Part shown: positions 33,824 to 42,711 of the stretch, one piece after another
How positions within the stretch are numbered: position 1 is the first letter of the stretch
Layout: every line of letters begins with the position of its first letter
Assembly (NCBI GenBank): GCA_030746535.1
Contig: JASLML010000005.1
Span: 1 to 55,851 of the forward strand
Direction of reading: 5' to 3'
Length of the DNA: 55,851 nt
From: Fidelibacterota bacterium
GTDB lineage: Bacteria; Fidelibacterota; Marinisomatia; Marinisomatales; TCS55
The notes under the pieces: model-generated
Databases searched by the model: none
What the model was told of the DNA's origin: nothing
What the model saw: the letters and a program-made list of their open reading frames with translations, nothing else
Position numbers and translations under genes: made by a program

Positions 33824-35158
33824 ATGCTGACACGAAGTATATCTGGAATTCGCGGATTGGCGGATTCTGACCTTTCACCTGAATTTATCCGATCCGTAGC
33901 CGCAGCCGCTCATCAATTGATGGAATCGGGCGTTATATTTATCGGTCGGGATTCGAGGCGTTCCGGCCGAAACATATCCGATGAAATTATCGGGACTTTG
34001 CTAGAATTAGGAAGGGATGTGATTGAATGTGACATTGCACCGACACCGACAATCCAATTTATGGTTTCATCCACGGATGCCGCCGGCGGATTGGTGATTA
34101 CAGCGAGCCATAATCCATCCGAATGGAACGGCCTCAAATTTATTTCATCAGACGGAACCTTTTTCGGACCGGAATTGTGTAGCGATCTTTTCAAAAAAAT
34201 TGACAACAGCATTGAGCCAATTGCAGCGGATCGCCCCGGAATGCACCTTCCGGACCAAAATTCCATTCAGCGTCACATTATTCACATTGCCGGGCTGAAG
34301 TGTATTGATGTAAAAGCGATTCGAAGCAGAAATTTCTCGATTGTTGTTGATGCAGTTAACGGTGCCGGTTCAGATGCGATCCCTCATTTATTGGAATCAC
34401 TCGGCTGCAATGTTATCATGCTGAATTGCGATTCCGATCTTGATTTTCCGCGTCCGCCCGAACCGCTTCCAGAAAATATTACCGATCTTTGTTCTGCGGT
34501 TATAGAGCACAATGCTGATGCGGGATTTGCGCTGGATCCGGACGGAGACCGCCTTGCCGTTGTGTCGGATAAAGGGGAACCGCTGAGCGAAGAATATACA
34601 CTGGTCATGGCCGCAGACGGATTTTTGTCCGCCGGAAACAGCACAGAAACTCTTGTAACAAATTTATCCACAACACTTGCGCTGGAAAAGGCTGCTCACC
34701 GCTACGGCGCCGCTGTTGAAAGAACACCCGTCGGTGAAATTCACGTTGTGAATAAAATGAAAGTATCCGGTTCAGCTTTAGGCGGCGAAGGGAACGGCGG
34801 CGTTATTTTGGCGGAAAATCATTTTGGAAGAGATTCGCTCGCGGCTGCGGCGCTTGTACTAAACCGCATGGCGCAATCCACCGAACCTATAAGCGGGTGG
34901 TTTTCCGAACTTCCGCAATTCAGAATGGTAAAGGACAGAATTGAACTCGGCGATACAGATTCCGATGAACTATTCTCAAAAGCAGAAGACATTTTTTTCG
35001 ATGCTGACATTGATCGGCAGGACGGATTGAAATTCACCTGGGACGACCGCTGGATTCATTTGCGTACATCAAACACAGAACCAATCTTGAGAATCTATGC
35101 CGAAGGTCGGACATTTGAGGAGGCTAGGGAATTAGTGGATAAAATTCAAAATAATTAA
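33824..35158 (+). CDS. Phosphohexomutase, probably phosphoglucosamine mutase (GlmM-like)
   Basis: A 444-residue alpha-D-phosphohexomutase of four domains. The phosphoserine loop is TASHNP (Ser near residue 94), the metal-binding loop DPDGDR near 238-243, the sugar-binding loop GEGNGG near 325, and the phosphate-binding loop RTSNTEPILRIYAE near the C-terminus. The RTSNTEP form resembles FCB-group GlmM proteins more than the RPSGTEP of proteobacterial GlmM, so glucosamine 6-phosphate to 1-phosphate isomerisation for UDP-GlcNAc synthesis is likely; phosphomannomutase or phosphopentomutase activity cannot be excluded. Pentose phosphate isomerisation would suit the neighbouring deo genes, which lack an evident deoB. 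Confidence 0.85.
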   Translation: MLTRSISGIRGLADSDLSPEFIRSVAAAAHQLMESGVIFIGRDSRRSGRNISDEIIGTLLELGRDVIECDIAPTPTIQFMVSSTDAAGGLVITASHNPSEWNGLKFISSDGTFFGPELCSDLFKKIDNSIEPIAADRPGMHLPDQNSIQRHIIHIAGLKCIDVKAIRSRNFSIVVDAVNGAGSDAIPHLLESLGCNVIMLNCDSDLDFPRPPEPLPENITDLCSAVIEHNADAGFALDPDGDRLAVVSDKGEPLSEEYTLVMAADGFLSAGNSTETLVTNLSTTLALEKAAHRYGAAVERTPVGEIHVVNKMKVSGSALGGEGNGGVILAENHFGRDSLAAAALVLNRMAQSTEPISGWFSELPQFRMVKDRIELGDTDSDELFSKAEDIFFDADIDRQDGLKFTWDDRWIHLRTSNTEPILRIYAEGRTFEEARELVDKIQNN

Positions 35159-35169
35159 ATGGAGGTAAC

Positions 35170-35685
35170 ATGCTCCAGTCAGCTATCAATTACAGACTAA
35201 ACAAGACAGAAGAAGAACTTGGCGTACCTGTAGATTATATTCGTCACATTGGCCGGCATTCCGTTTCGGCCCTGATAAAGTTTTCCAAATTGCAGGGATT
35301 GATAGATTACCGCCGTAAACTACCCAAAGAAGCCCATTTTGTCTGCCGTTTGGTGGCCGCCAAGAGTGCAGACTGCGGTTCCTGTGTGCAGATCGAGGTA
35401 AACCTGTCCCGGAAAGCGGGAATTTCCACAGAACTTATTAAAACAGTTGTGGAAGAAAAATACAACCAACTGTCCTCAGATTTGCAGAAAGTGGTAAATT
35501 TCACCCGCAAGGTACTGAATGTGGAACATAATCTGGAAGAGGCCCGATCCTCTCTGTTGGAAATCTATGGAGAAGAAGCAGTCATGGAATTGTGCCTAAC
35601 CATGTCCGCCGCCCAGTTCTTTCCCACAGTCAAGCGAGGATTGGGATATTCGGTAAGCTGTTCAAAAGTGGAAATTGAGGTTTGA
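35170..35685 (+). CDS. AhpD-like / carboxymuconolactone decarboxylase family protein
   Basis: A 171-residue all-helical protein with an AhpD-type redox motif SADCGSCVQIEV (Cys-Gly-Ser-Cys near residues 74-77). This is the pattern of alkylhydroperoxidase-like proteins that reduce peroxides or disulphides. Its ribosome-binding site is strong (GGAGGT four bases from ATG). It lies between the phosphohexomutase gene (11 bases) and deoC (55 bases to the preferred start), so it is probably first in the nucleoside catabolism cluster. Its role there is unclear; a link to aldehyde or peroxide stress is only a guess. Confidence 0.75.
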   Translation: MLQSAINYRLNKTEEELGVPVDYIRHIGRHSVSALIKFSKLQGLIDYRRKLPKEAHFVCRLVAAKSADCGSCVQIEVNLSRKAGISTELIKTVVEEKYNQLSSDLQKVVNFTRKVLNVEHNLEEARSSLLEIYGEEAVMELCLTMSAAQFFPTVKRGLGYSVSCSKVEIEV

Positions 35686-35740
35686 TGAAATTAGTCTCCA
35701 AATAAACCTATTTGGTATAACTTACGTAAATTCGAAAAAT

Positions 35741-36640
35741 ATGTTAGCTCACGATACAATTAAATACAATCCGATTGATCAGATCGGTGCCCAGGAACGG
35801 GTGGCCCGGCTGTTTTCGCGCAGTATTAAAAAAGAGTCGAAGGTTGAAGCGCTTAAAACTGTCCTGAGCATGATTGACCTGACGACATTAGAAGGCAAGG
35901 ATTCTCCCGGAAAAGTGAAGCAGCTGTCTTACAAGGCCGCCCATTTGCACGATCAATTCCCAGACCTGCCATCCGTGGCCGCCATCTGCGTATACCCGAC
36001 AATGGTGACTGTAGCCAAGAGCGCATTGCAAAATACGGGAATCAAGATTGCTTCTGTGGCCACGGCATTCCCCAGCGGAATGGCCTCCCTGACCGCCAAA
36101 CTTGATGAAGTCCGGACTGTAGTGGAGGACGGTGCAGATGAAGTGGATATGGTTATTTCCAGAGGGAAGTTCCTGCGCGGGGAATATGATCAGGTCGCAG
36201 ATGAAATTGTGCAGGTTAAAGATGCCTGTGGGAAAGCTCACCTGAAAGTAATCCTTGAAACAGGTGAATTGGTTACCTTGGACAACGTCCGGCTGGCAAG
36301 CGACTTGGCGATGAATGCAGGCGCAGATTTTATTAAGACTTCCACTGGAAAAGTATCCCCAGCCGCTACTCCAACGGTTGTCCTTGTTATGCTTGAGGCC
36401 ATCCGTGATTTTTATAAACAAACCGGGAAAAAGATCGGTATGAAGCCTGCCGGCGGCATTAGCGTAGCCAAGCAGGCCATTCAATACTTGGTCATGGTGC
36501 GGGAGACTTTGGGGCAAGACTGGCTGAGCCCCGACTTATTTCGGTTTGGAGCCAGTTCCCTGGCCAATAATGTATTGATGCAAATTGTTAAGCAGACAAC
36601 CGGCGTTTATCAGTCGGATAATTATTTTTCGATCGATTAA
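35741..36640 (+). CDS. deoC: Deoxyribose-phosphate aldolase
   Basis: The enzyme cleaves 2-deoxyribose 5-phosphate to glyceraldehyde 3-phosphate and acetaldehyde. With ATG 35741 it has 299 residues, a class I TIM-barrel aldolase. The Schiff-base Lys199 is in DFIKTSTGK, the proton-relay Lys235 in GMKPAGG, and Asp134-type acid in GADEVDMVIS. A TTG at 35675 would add 22 residues overlapping the previous gene; ATG 35741 is preferred because the added sequence is not family-like. The ALDH gene starts one base after its stop. Confidence 0.95.
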   Translation: MLAHDTIKYNPIDQIGAQERVARLFSRSIKKESKVEALKTVLSMIDLTTLEGKDSPGKVKQLSYKAAHLHDQFPDLPSVAAICVYPTMVTVAKSALQNTGIKIASVATAFPSGMASLTAKLDEVRTVVEDGADEVDMVISRGKFLRGEYDQVADEIVQVKDACGKAHLKVILETGELVTLDNVRLASDLAMNAGADFIKTSTGKVSPAATPTVVLVMLEAIRDFYKQTGKKIGMKPAGGISVAKQAIQYLVMVRETLGQDWLSPDLFRFGASSLANNVLMQIVKQTTGVYQSDNYFSID

Positions 36641-36641
36641 C

Positions 36642-38123
36642 ATGAATGAATCCTCAGGCACACCATCCAAAGAATTGGATTTTCAGACGGACTGGACGTA
36701 CAGTCCTGCACCGGAGAGCACTGACCATATTGAATTCCCGGAGAAAAATGATTTGTTCATCAATGGGAAATTTCAACCTCCTGTAAACGGTAAATATTTT
36801 GAAACTCTCGACCCTTCTAATGAAGAAAAACTGGCTGATGTTGCGGAAGCGGGACAGGAAGATATTGCCAACGCAGTAGCGGCTGCCAGCAAGGCATACG
36901 ATAAAGTATGGTCAAAAATAGACCCGGCTGAACGCGGGAAATATATTTATAGGATAGCACGGCAGATTCAGGAAAGAGCACGCGAATTTGCTGTGATCGA
37001 ATCCATGGATGGCGGCAAACCGATCCGCGAATCCAGAGATGTGGATATACCCTTATCGGCGGCTCATTTTTTCTATTATGCCGGTTGGGCCGATAAGCTG
37101 GATTATGCTTTTCCGGGCCGAAAAACCAAACCGGTGGGCGTGGCCGGGCAGATCATTCCTTGGAATTTTCCGCTTCTGATGGCGGCCTGGAAAATTGCCC
37201 CTGCCCTGGCTGCCGGGAATACAGTTGTGCTTAAACCAGCCGAATCGTCCCCTCTCACAGCTATGAAACTGGCTGAAATTATCCAGGAAGCAGATTTGCC
37301 ACCGGGAGTGGTGAATATCATAAACGGCGGAGGAGAAACAGGGCGGGCCCTTGTGGAACATCCCGATATTGATAAGATCGCCTTCACTGGTTCCACCGAA
37401 GTCGGTAAATGGATCATGAAGTCGGTTGCCGGCACACCTAAAAAATATTCCCTTGAACTGGGTGGGAAGGCGGCCAATATCATTTTTGAAGATGCACCTA
37501 TCGACCAGGCTGTGGAAGGAATCGTGAACGGAATCTTTTTTAACCAGGGACATGTGTGCTGTGCCGGTTCGCGATTGTTTGTCCAGGAAAGTGTAGCTGA
37601 AAATGTGATATCAAAACTGAAGGACAGGATGGACACTCTGATCGTTGGAAATCCCTTGGATAAGAATACAGATATCGGCGCCATCAATTCCAAAACGCAG
37701 CTGGAACGGATCAAGATGTACGTGGATATTGGGCAGAAGGAAGGCGGTCAGATCTTTCAGCCATCTTGCTCCCTACCTGAAAAAGGTTATTGGTATGCAC
37801 CCACACTTTTTACGGATGTCAGTCAGTCTCACCGCGTTGTGCAGGAGGAAATTTTCGGTCCTGTTTTAGCAATTCAAACCTTTCGCACTGTGGATGAGGT
37901 CATCGCCAAGGCAAACAATACGCCCTACGGACTTTCGGGTGGAGTCTGGACCGATAAGGGCTCCAAAATATTTAATGTATCCAGAGACATTCGTGCGGGT
38001 GTGATCTGGGCCAATACATTCAATAAATTTGATCCGTCCGCACCCTTCGGCGGCTATAAGGAAAGCGGTTTTGGACGCGAGGGCGGACTGGAAGGTCTTT
38101 TGCCTTACGTGGATTTGGACTAA
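36642..38123 (+). CDS. Aldehyde dehydrogenase, probably the catalytic half of a split ALDH16
   Basis: A 493-residue NAD(P)-dependent aldehyde dehydrogenase. The cofactor site has PWNFP (173-177), KPAESSP (198-204) and FTGSTEVGK. The general base Glu272 is in ELGGK and the nucleophile Cys306 in NQGHVCCAGS. The C-terminal FNKFDPSAPFGGYKESGFGRE is also present. It directly follows deoC, so acetaldehyde is the likely substrate, oxidised to acetate or a CoA ester. The next gene is a non-catalytic ALDH-like protein; together they total about 780 residues, the size of bacterial ALDH16, in which a catalytic domain is fused to a pseudo-ALDH domain. The TTG at 36585 is not used. Confidence 0.92.
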   Translation: MNESSGTPSKELDFQTDWTYSPAPESTDHIEFPEKNDLFINGKFQPPVNGKYFETLDPSNEEKLADVAEAGQEDIANAVAAASKAYDKVWSKIDPAERGKYIYRIARQIQERAREFAVIESMDGGKPIRESRDVDIPLSAAHFFYYAGWADKLDYAFPGRKTKPVGVAGQIIPWNFPLLMAAWKIAPALAAGNTVVLKPAESSPLTAMKLAEIIQEADLPPGVVNIINGGGETGRALVEHPDIDKIAFTGSTEVGKWIMKSVAGTPKKYSLELGGKAANIIFEDAPIDQAVEGIVNGIFFNQGHVCCAGSRLFVQESVAENVISKLKDRMDTLIVGNPLDKNTDIGAINSKTQLERIKMYVDIGQKEGGQIFQPSCSLPEKGYWYAPTLFTDVSQSHRVVQEEIFGPVLAIQTFRTVDEVIAKANNTPYGLSGGVWTDKGSKIFNVSRDIRAGVIWANTFNKFDPSAPFGGYKESGFGREGGLEGLLPYVDLD

Positions 38124-38137
38124 GCGGAACAGATTTT

Positions 38138-39001
38138 ATGACAAGTCGGGCAAACATTCAGAAGACCTACAAACTGTTTATTAACGGAAAATTTCCGCGC
38201 ACCGAATCAGGCCGGTATATCGAATGGAAGGATGCAAAAGAAACAACCCTTGTGAATATATGCCGCGGATCTAGAAAGGATTTCCGTGAGGCAGTCGTCG
38301 CAGCACGAAAGGCATTTGGCGATTGGTCAGGCAGAACGGCTTACAATCGAGCTCAAATTCTCTACCGAGTTGGAGAAATGCTGGAAGGCCGCCGGGATCA
38401 ATTTATGGCCGAACTCAGGCTTCAAGGGTCCACCAAAAGACAAGCTGATAAAGAGATTAATAGTTCTATTGACAGGATGATTTATTATGCCGGCTGGGCG
38501 GATAAATATTCGCAGTTGTTCAGCCGCGTAAATCCCGTGGCTATGCCGTATTATAATTTTTCTGTTCCCGAGCCGACTGGTGTAGTGGCTGCTGTAGTTC
38601 CGGAAGACTCATCCCTGCTCGGGTTGGTTTCAGTGATCGCACCGATCATCACCAGTGGAAACACAGTGGTTGCGCTGGCCTCCGAATCTTTCCCGCTGTG
38701 CTCGATTACATTCGCTGAAGTGCTGCATACTTCGGATGTTCCAGCCGGTGTGATCAATATATTGACCGGCCAGCGTTCAGAACTTATCGAACATTTTTCA
38801 AGCCATATGGATGTGAATGCAATCGTTTTTTGCGGCAGTGATCCGGAACAGCAGGAACTGGTCCAGACAAATGCCGCCCTGAATGTGAAGCGTCCGGTTT
38901 TTTTCCGTGATCAGGATTGGTCCGATAAAAAGGCCCAAGGACCCTATCATATATTGAAAACTACAGAAACCAAGACAACCTGGCATCCAATCGGCGTCTA
39001 A
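38138..39001 (+). CDS. Pseudo-aldehyde dehydrogenase (non-catalytic ALDH domain)
   Basis: The 287-residue protein aligns with the first half of an ALDH: FINGKFPRTESGRYIEW, RAQILYRVGEMLE, a YYAGWADKYSQLFSRVNPVA stretch like that in the preceding protein, then EPTGVVAAVVPED where catalytic ALDHs have the PWNFP segment, and VPAGVINILTG. It stops before the catalytic region: no ELGGK Glu and no catalytic Cys motif. The frame is intact and ends cleanly, so it is not a fresh pseudogene. It resembles the C-terminal non-catalytic domain of ALDH16, encoded separately. It probably oligomerises with the upstream ALDH. A 109-base gap with no terminator separates it from the PNP gene. Confidence 0.8.
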   Translation: MTSRANIQKTYKLFINGKFPRTESGRYIEWKDAKETTLVNICRGSRKDFREAVVAARKAFGDWSGRTAYNRAQILYRVGEMLEGRRDQFMAELRLQGSTKRQADKEINSSIDRMIYYAGWADKYSQLFSRVNPVAMPYYNFSVPEPTGVVAAVVPEDSSLLGLVSVIAPIITSGNTVVALASESFPLCSITFAEVLHTSDVPAGVINILTGQRSELIEHFSSHMDVNAIVFCGSDPEQQELVQTNAALNVKRPVFFRDQDWSDKKAQGPYHILKTTETKTTWHPIGV

Positions 39002-39110
39002 TCGAAGTCATCTAGCAATGTCGTGTTGGCTGACAACACCACGATAGGTGTAAATGGGATTATGTATATATGAAAAAAGGTTTTAACAAAAGATCGAAGA
39101 ATAGGTTTCA

Positions 39111-39920
39111 ATGACAGAAATTCAAAAAGCAGTACAGTTAATTCGGGACAAAGGCGCCAATTATAAACCAATAATCGGCATCATTTTGGGTTCCGGCTTA
39201 GGCTCTTTTGGGGATTCTATTAAGGAATCCATTGTTATTCCTTATCAGGATTTGGATGGTTTTCCAGAAACCGGTGTCGAAGGTCACGGCGGACGACTGA
39301 TTTTAGGAAGAGTGAACGGAACGGACGTCTGTGTTTTGCAGGGGCGCGCACATTATTATGAAAATGGAAAAGCAAATGTGATGAAAGTTCCGGTTCAGAC
39401 ATTGGCTGAACTGGGATGTGAAATTTTGATATTGACCAATGCTGCTGGAAGCCTGAGTGTTGAAGCGCAACCGGGGAGTGTGATGCTGGTTACCGATCAT
39501 ATCAATTTTACAGGAGCGTCTCCACTTTTTGGTGCTCAGGGGAATTCCAGGTTTGTAAATATGGTGGATGCCTATGACACTGACCTTAGAGCAGCTTTCC
39601 AGGAAATCGCCAATCAAAATAAGATCAAATTACACGCTGGAGTTTACATCTGGTACTGCGGACCAAATTTCGAAACGCCGGCCGAAATCCGCACAGCCAA
39701 AACGCTTGGCGCTCAGGCGGTTGGAATGTCCACTGTTCCGGAGGTGATACTGGCTAGGTATTTTGGTCTCAGGGTGGCCGCTCTATCAGTGATTACCAAT
39801 ATGGCCGCCGGTATGGCCAATGAGGAATTAAGCCATGAACAGACAATTGAAACGGCCGCGAGTGGCGCAGAAGACCTCAAAATTCTGTTGACTGAGTTCC
39901 TGAAAAGGAATAAATCCTAA
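39111..39920 (+). CDS. punA: Purine nucleoside phosphorylase (trimeric PNP class)
   Basis: The 269-residue enzyme phosphorolyses purine (deoxy)nucleosides to base plus (deoxy)ribose 1-phosphate. The glycine loop is GSGLG, followed by GHGGRLILG and GRAHYYENG (the family GRxHxYEG motif), then TNAAG. The substrate-binding segments are YCGPNFETPAEIR, GAQAVGMSTVPE and ITNMAAG; the Asn in ITN fits preference for 6-oxopurines, though this is inferred. Its position between the deoC-ALDH genes and pyrimidine phosphorylase supports a nucleoside catabolic role. A weak ribosome-binding site is present. Confidence 0.92.
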   Translation: MTEIQKAVQLIRDKGANYKPIIGIILGSGLGSFGDSIKESIVIPYQDLDGFPETGVEGHGGRLILGRVNGTDVCVLQGRAHYYENGKANVMKVPVQTLAELGCEILILTNAAGSLSVEAQPGSVMLVTDHINFTGASPLFGAQGNSRFVNMVDAYDTDLRAAFQEIANQNKIKLHAGVYIWYCGPNFETPAEIRTAKTLGAQAVGMSTVPEVILARYFGLRVAALSVITNMAAGMANEELSHEQTIETAASGAEDLKILLTEFLKRNKS

Positions 39921-39950
39921 ACTTTAGAATTTTCGACCTAAGGCTGTAAC

Positions 39951-41273
39951 GTGCTTCCACAGGAAATTATTCGAAAAAAGCGTGATGACGAAACGCTCAC
40001 GAAGTTAGAGATCGCGTTCTTTGTAAAGGGACTTACAAACGGATCATTGACTGAAGGACAGATTGCGGCTTTTGCCATGGCAGTCTATTTCCAGGGAATG
40101 TCCATGGAAGAGCGTATAATCCTAACCCAAGAAATGATGCATTCTGGAACTGTCCTTGGTTGGGATGACTTGGACTTGGATGGGCCTGTTGTTGATAAGC
40201 ATTCAACCGGCGGCGTAGGCGATAAGGTTAGCCTTATGCTTGCGCCTATCGTGGCAGCCTGCGGACTTTATGTTCCTATGATTTCCGGACGCAGCCTCGG
40301 GCATTCTGGCGGTACACTGGATAAATTGGAATCCATCCCGGGATACAACACTCAGCCGGATATTGACCTGTTCAGGAGTACCATCAGTAAAGTCGGCTGT
40401 GGAATCATAGGTCAGACGGGTGACTTGGCGCCGGCGGACAAGTTGCTTTATAGCGTACGGGATGTAACTGCAACCATTGAATCCGTGCCCTTGATCACAG
40501 CATCTATTCTATCTAAAAAACTCGCTGCCGGTCTGGATGGGCTGGTGATGGATATCAAAACGGGCAACGGAGCTTTTGCCAAGGATTTTGATTTTGCCCG
40601 GGAAGTTGCAGGAAGCATCATTCACGTTGCCCAAAATTTCGATGTAAAGACCAGTGCCCTGATAACGGACATGAATCAGCCGCTGGGCAAATCAGTCGGG
40701 AATGCTCTCGAAGTGAAGGAAGTAGCGGATTATTTAACCGGAAATTCCCGTGAGGAGCGCCTGCATGAATTGGTGATTGCCCTGGCTGCGGAAATGCTGG
40801 TGATTGGCGGTTTAGCTGATTCTGCTGAAAATGGCGCTGAAAAAGCACGTGAAGTATTGAAAAACGGAAATGCGGCAGAAACTTTCAGCCGGATGGTGGC
40901 TGGGTTTGGAGGGCCAAAAAATTTACTGGAAAATTACGAGTCACACCTATCTAAAGCACCTGTGCAAAAACTGGTTAATTCCTCAAAATCCGGATATGTT
41001 ACCGGAATAAATACACGTGCAGTTGGACTCGCGGTGGTTGAACTTGGCGGCGGACGGGTGAAAAGTTCTGATTCAATTGACTCAAGAGTCGGATTTACGG
41101 ATGTTGTGGGATTGAACGAAAAAATTGAAGTAGGAGAACCGCTGGCCCTGGTACATGCTCAATCAGATGATGACGCTGTAGCAGCGCAGAACGCAATTCT
41201 TAAAGCCTTCGAAATTTCTGAGTCTGCTAATCAACCCGGACCGATCGTATTGGATCGAATTACATATGAATGA
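39951..41273 (+). CDS. deoA: Thymidine / pyrimidine nucleoside phosphorylase
   Basis: The 440-residue enzyme phosphorolyses thymidine (and possibly uridine) to base plus (deoxy)ribose 1-phosphate. DKHSTGGVGDK (phosphate-binding) and SGRSLGHSGGTLDKLESIPG are the family signature, and KLAAGLDGLVMDIKTGNGAF follows. The C-terminal alpha/beta domain carries GYVTGINTRAVGLAV and LGGGR. It begins with GTG at 39951, 30 bases after the PNP gene, and overlaps the rRNA methyltransferase by eight bases. Whether it is strictly thymidine- or broader pyrimidine-specific cannot be fixed from sequence. Confidence 0.93.
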   Translation: MLPQEIIRKKRDDETLTKLEIAFFVKGLTNGSLTEGQIAAFAMAVYFQGMSMEERIILTQEMMHSGTVLGWDDLDLDGPVVDKHSTGGVGDKVSLMLAPIVAACGLYVPMISGRSLGHSGGTLDKLESIPGYNTQPDIDLFRSTISKVGCGIIGQTGDLAPADKLLYSVRDVTATIESVPLITASILSKKLAAGLDGLVMDIKTGNGAFAKDFDFAREVAGSIIHVAQNFDVKTSALITDMNQPLGKSVGNALEVKEVADYLTGNSREERLHELVIALAAEMLVIGGLADSAENGAEKAREVLKNGNAAETFSRMVAGFGGPKNLLENYESHLSKAPVQKLVNSSKSGYVTGINTRAVGLAVVELGGGRVKSSDSIDSRVGFTDVVGLNEKIEVGEPLALVHAQSDDDAVAAQNAILKAFEISESANQPGPIVLDRITYE

Positions 41274-42666
41274 AAAAATTATATCAAAAGGCTCTAAACT
41301 TGATTTGACGATCGAATCTTTAGCCTTTGGCGGCCGCGGCGTCGCAAAAGTAAACGGCTTTGTGGTTTTTGTAAAAAATGCAATTCCCGGGCAAACAGTC
41401 CGATCCTTGATCTATAATAAACGGAAAGGATTCGCCGAAGCACGTCCGTTGGAAATTTTATCCGAGTCAGAAAATGCTGTGGAAGCGCCTTGCAAACATT
41501 TTTCGCACTGCGGAGGCTGCACGATCCAAAACCTTGAATATGAAGAACAGCTTCGGCAAAAGCAGGCGCAGGTGGAAGGCATCTTCCAGCATCAGGCAGG
41601 GATAGAAGATTTTGCATTGGAAGCGGTTGTGCCGGCGGATGAAACTTATCATTACCGGAATAAAATGGAATTTTCTTTTTCCAACAGACGCTGGGTGCTC
41701 ACGGATGAACCGGAAGGCGCTGCCGCAGATTTTGCGCTGGGGCTGCACATTCCCGGACGTTACGATAAGATCCTCGATATTTCCGAATGCCATATTCAGC
41801 AGCCCCTCGGGAATGAGATCCTGAACCATGTCCGAAGTGCGGCGGTAGAACAGGAACTCAAACCATATGACGTAAAAACGCATATTGGTTTCCTCAGACA
41901 TCTTGTTCTTCGTTTCGGTGTAAATACCGGAAATGTTATGGTTAATATTGTAACAAGTTATGAGAATACCGACCTCTTGAATTCCATGGCGGAATCTCTC
42001 TCGAAGGCCTTTCCGCAGATCACATCTATTGTGAATAATGTAAACACACGGAAAGGCGATACGGCCTACGGCGAAAAGGAAATTCTATTATATGGCGTTC
42101 CGTCCATCACTGAAAAACTTGGTGATTTGACATTTGAGATTTCAGCAAATTCGTTTTTCCAGACGAATACGAAACAGGCAGAAAAACTCTACGAAACAGC
42201 GCTGAACGGCTGCGGACTCACAGGAAAAGAAATTGTCTATGATCTCTACTGCGGCACTGGCTCCATTTCTCTTTTTCTGGCAAAGAAAACCAAGGAAGTA
42301 CACGGATTTGAATGGATCGTTTCAGCGATTGAAGATGCCGTACGGAATGCTGTGAACAATGGGATTGGCAATGCATTTTTTCACAAAGCGAATCTTGACC
42401 GTCCATTGGATGGGATAAAAGATTTACCCAAGCCGGACATTATTGTGCTCGACCCTCCAAGAGCGGGCGTTGGGAGAAAGACGCTGCAGTATGTATCGGA
42501 TTCCGAAGCACGTAGAATTGTTTACGTCTCCTGCAATCCATCCACCCAGGCGCGAGATGTTGTTTTTTTACAGGAAAACGGGTTTACGCTCTCTCAGGTG
42601 ACGATGGTGGATATGTTCCCGCATACACCTCATATTGAAACTGTAGCAGTCTTGGAAAAGACATGA
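41266..42666 (+). CDS. rlmD: 23S rRNA (uracil-5-)-methyltransferase RlmD/RumA family
   Basis: A 466-residue SAM-dependent m5U methyltransferase. The N-terminal TRAM domain is LTIESLAFGGRGVAK. A [4Fe-4S] motif follows as CKHFSHCGGC, the CX5CX2C pattern, with a fourth Cys in SECHI. The SAM site includes YDLYCGTGSISLFLA; DPPRAG and the nucleophile SCNPSTQARD complete the C-terminal half. E. coli RlmD modifies U1939; the same site is assumed here, though RlmCD-type or tRNA specificity is possible. It overlaps deoA and ends 46 bases before the K+ channel gene. Confidence 0.88.
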   Translation: MNEKIISKGSKLDLTIESLAFGGRGVAKVNGFVVFVKNAIPGQTVRSLIYNKRKGFAEARPLEILSESENAVEAPCKHFSHCGGCTIQNLEYEEQLRQKQAQVEGIFQHQAGIEDFALEAVVPADETYHYRNKMEFSFSNRRWVLTDEPEGAAADFALGLHIPGRYDKILDISECHIQQPLGNEILNHVRSAAVEQELKPYDVKTHIGFLRHLVLRFGVNTGNVMVNIVTSYENTDLLNSMAESLSKAFPQITSIVNNVNTRKGDTAYGEKEILLYGVPSITEKLGDLTFEISANSFFQTNTKQAEKLYETALNGCGLTGKEIVYDLYCGTGSISLFLAKKTKEVHGFEWIVSAIEDAVRNAVNNGIGNAFFHKANLDRPLDGIKDLPKPDIIVLDPPRAGVGRKTLQYVSDSEARRIVYVSCNPSTQARDVVFLQENGFTLSQVTMVDMFPHTPHIETVAVLEKT

Positions 42667-42711
42667 CGTTTCAGACTGCACTATTACCTTTCATCGGCTT
42701 AAATTATTCTT

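Noticed and set aside
38138-39001. Pseudogene remnant of an aldehyde dehydrogenase
   Set aside because: The frame is intact and ends cleanly, and the size plus position match the second domain of ALDH16.
39018-39046. Hairpin GTGTTG/CAACAC after the pseudo-ALDH as a terminator
   Set aside because: Short stem and no following T-run; could be chance.
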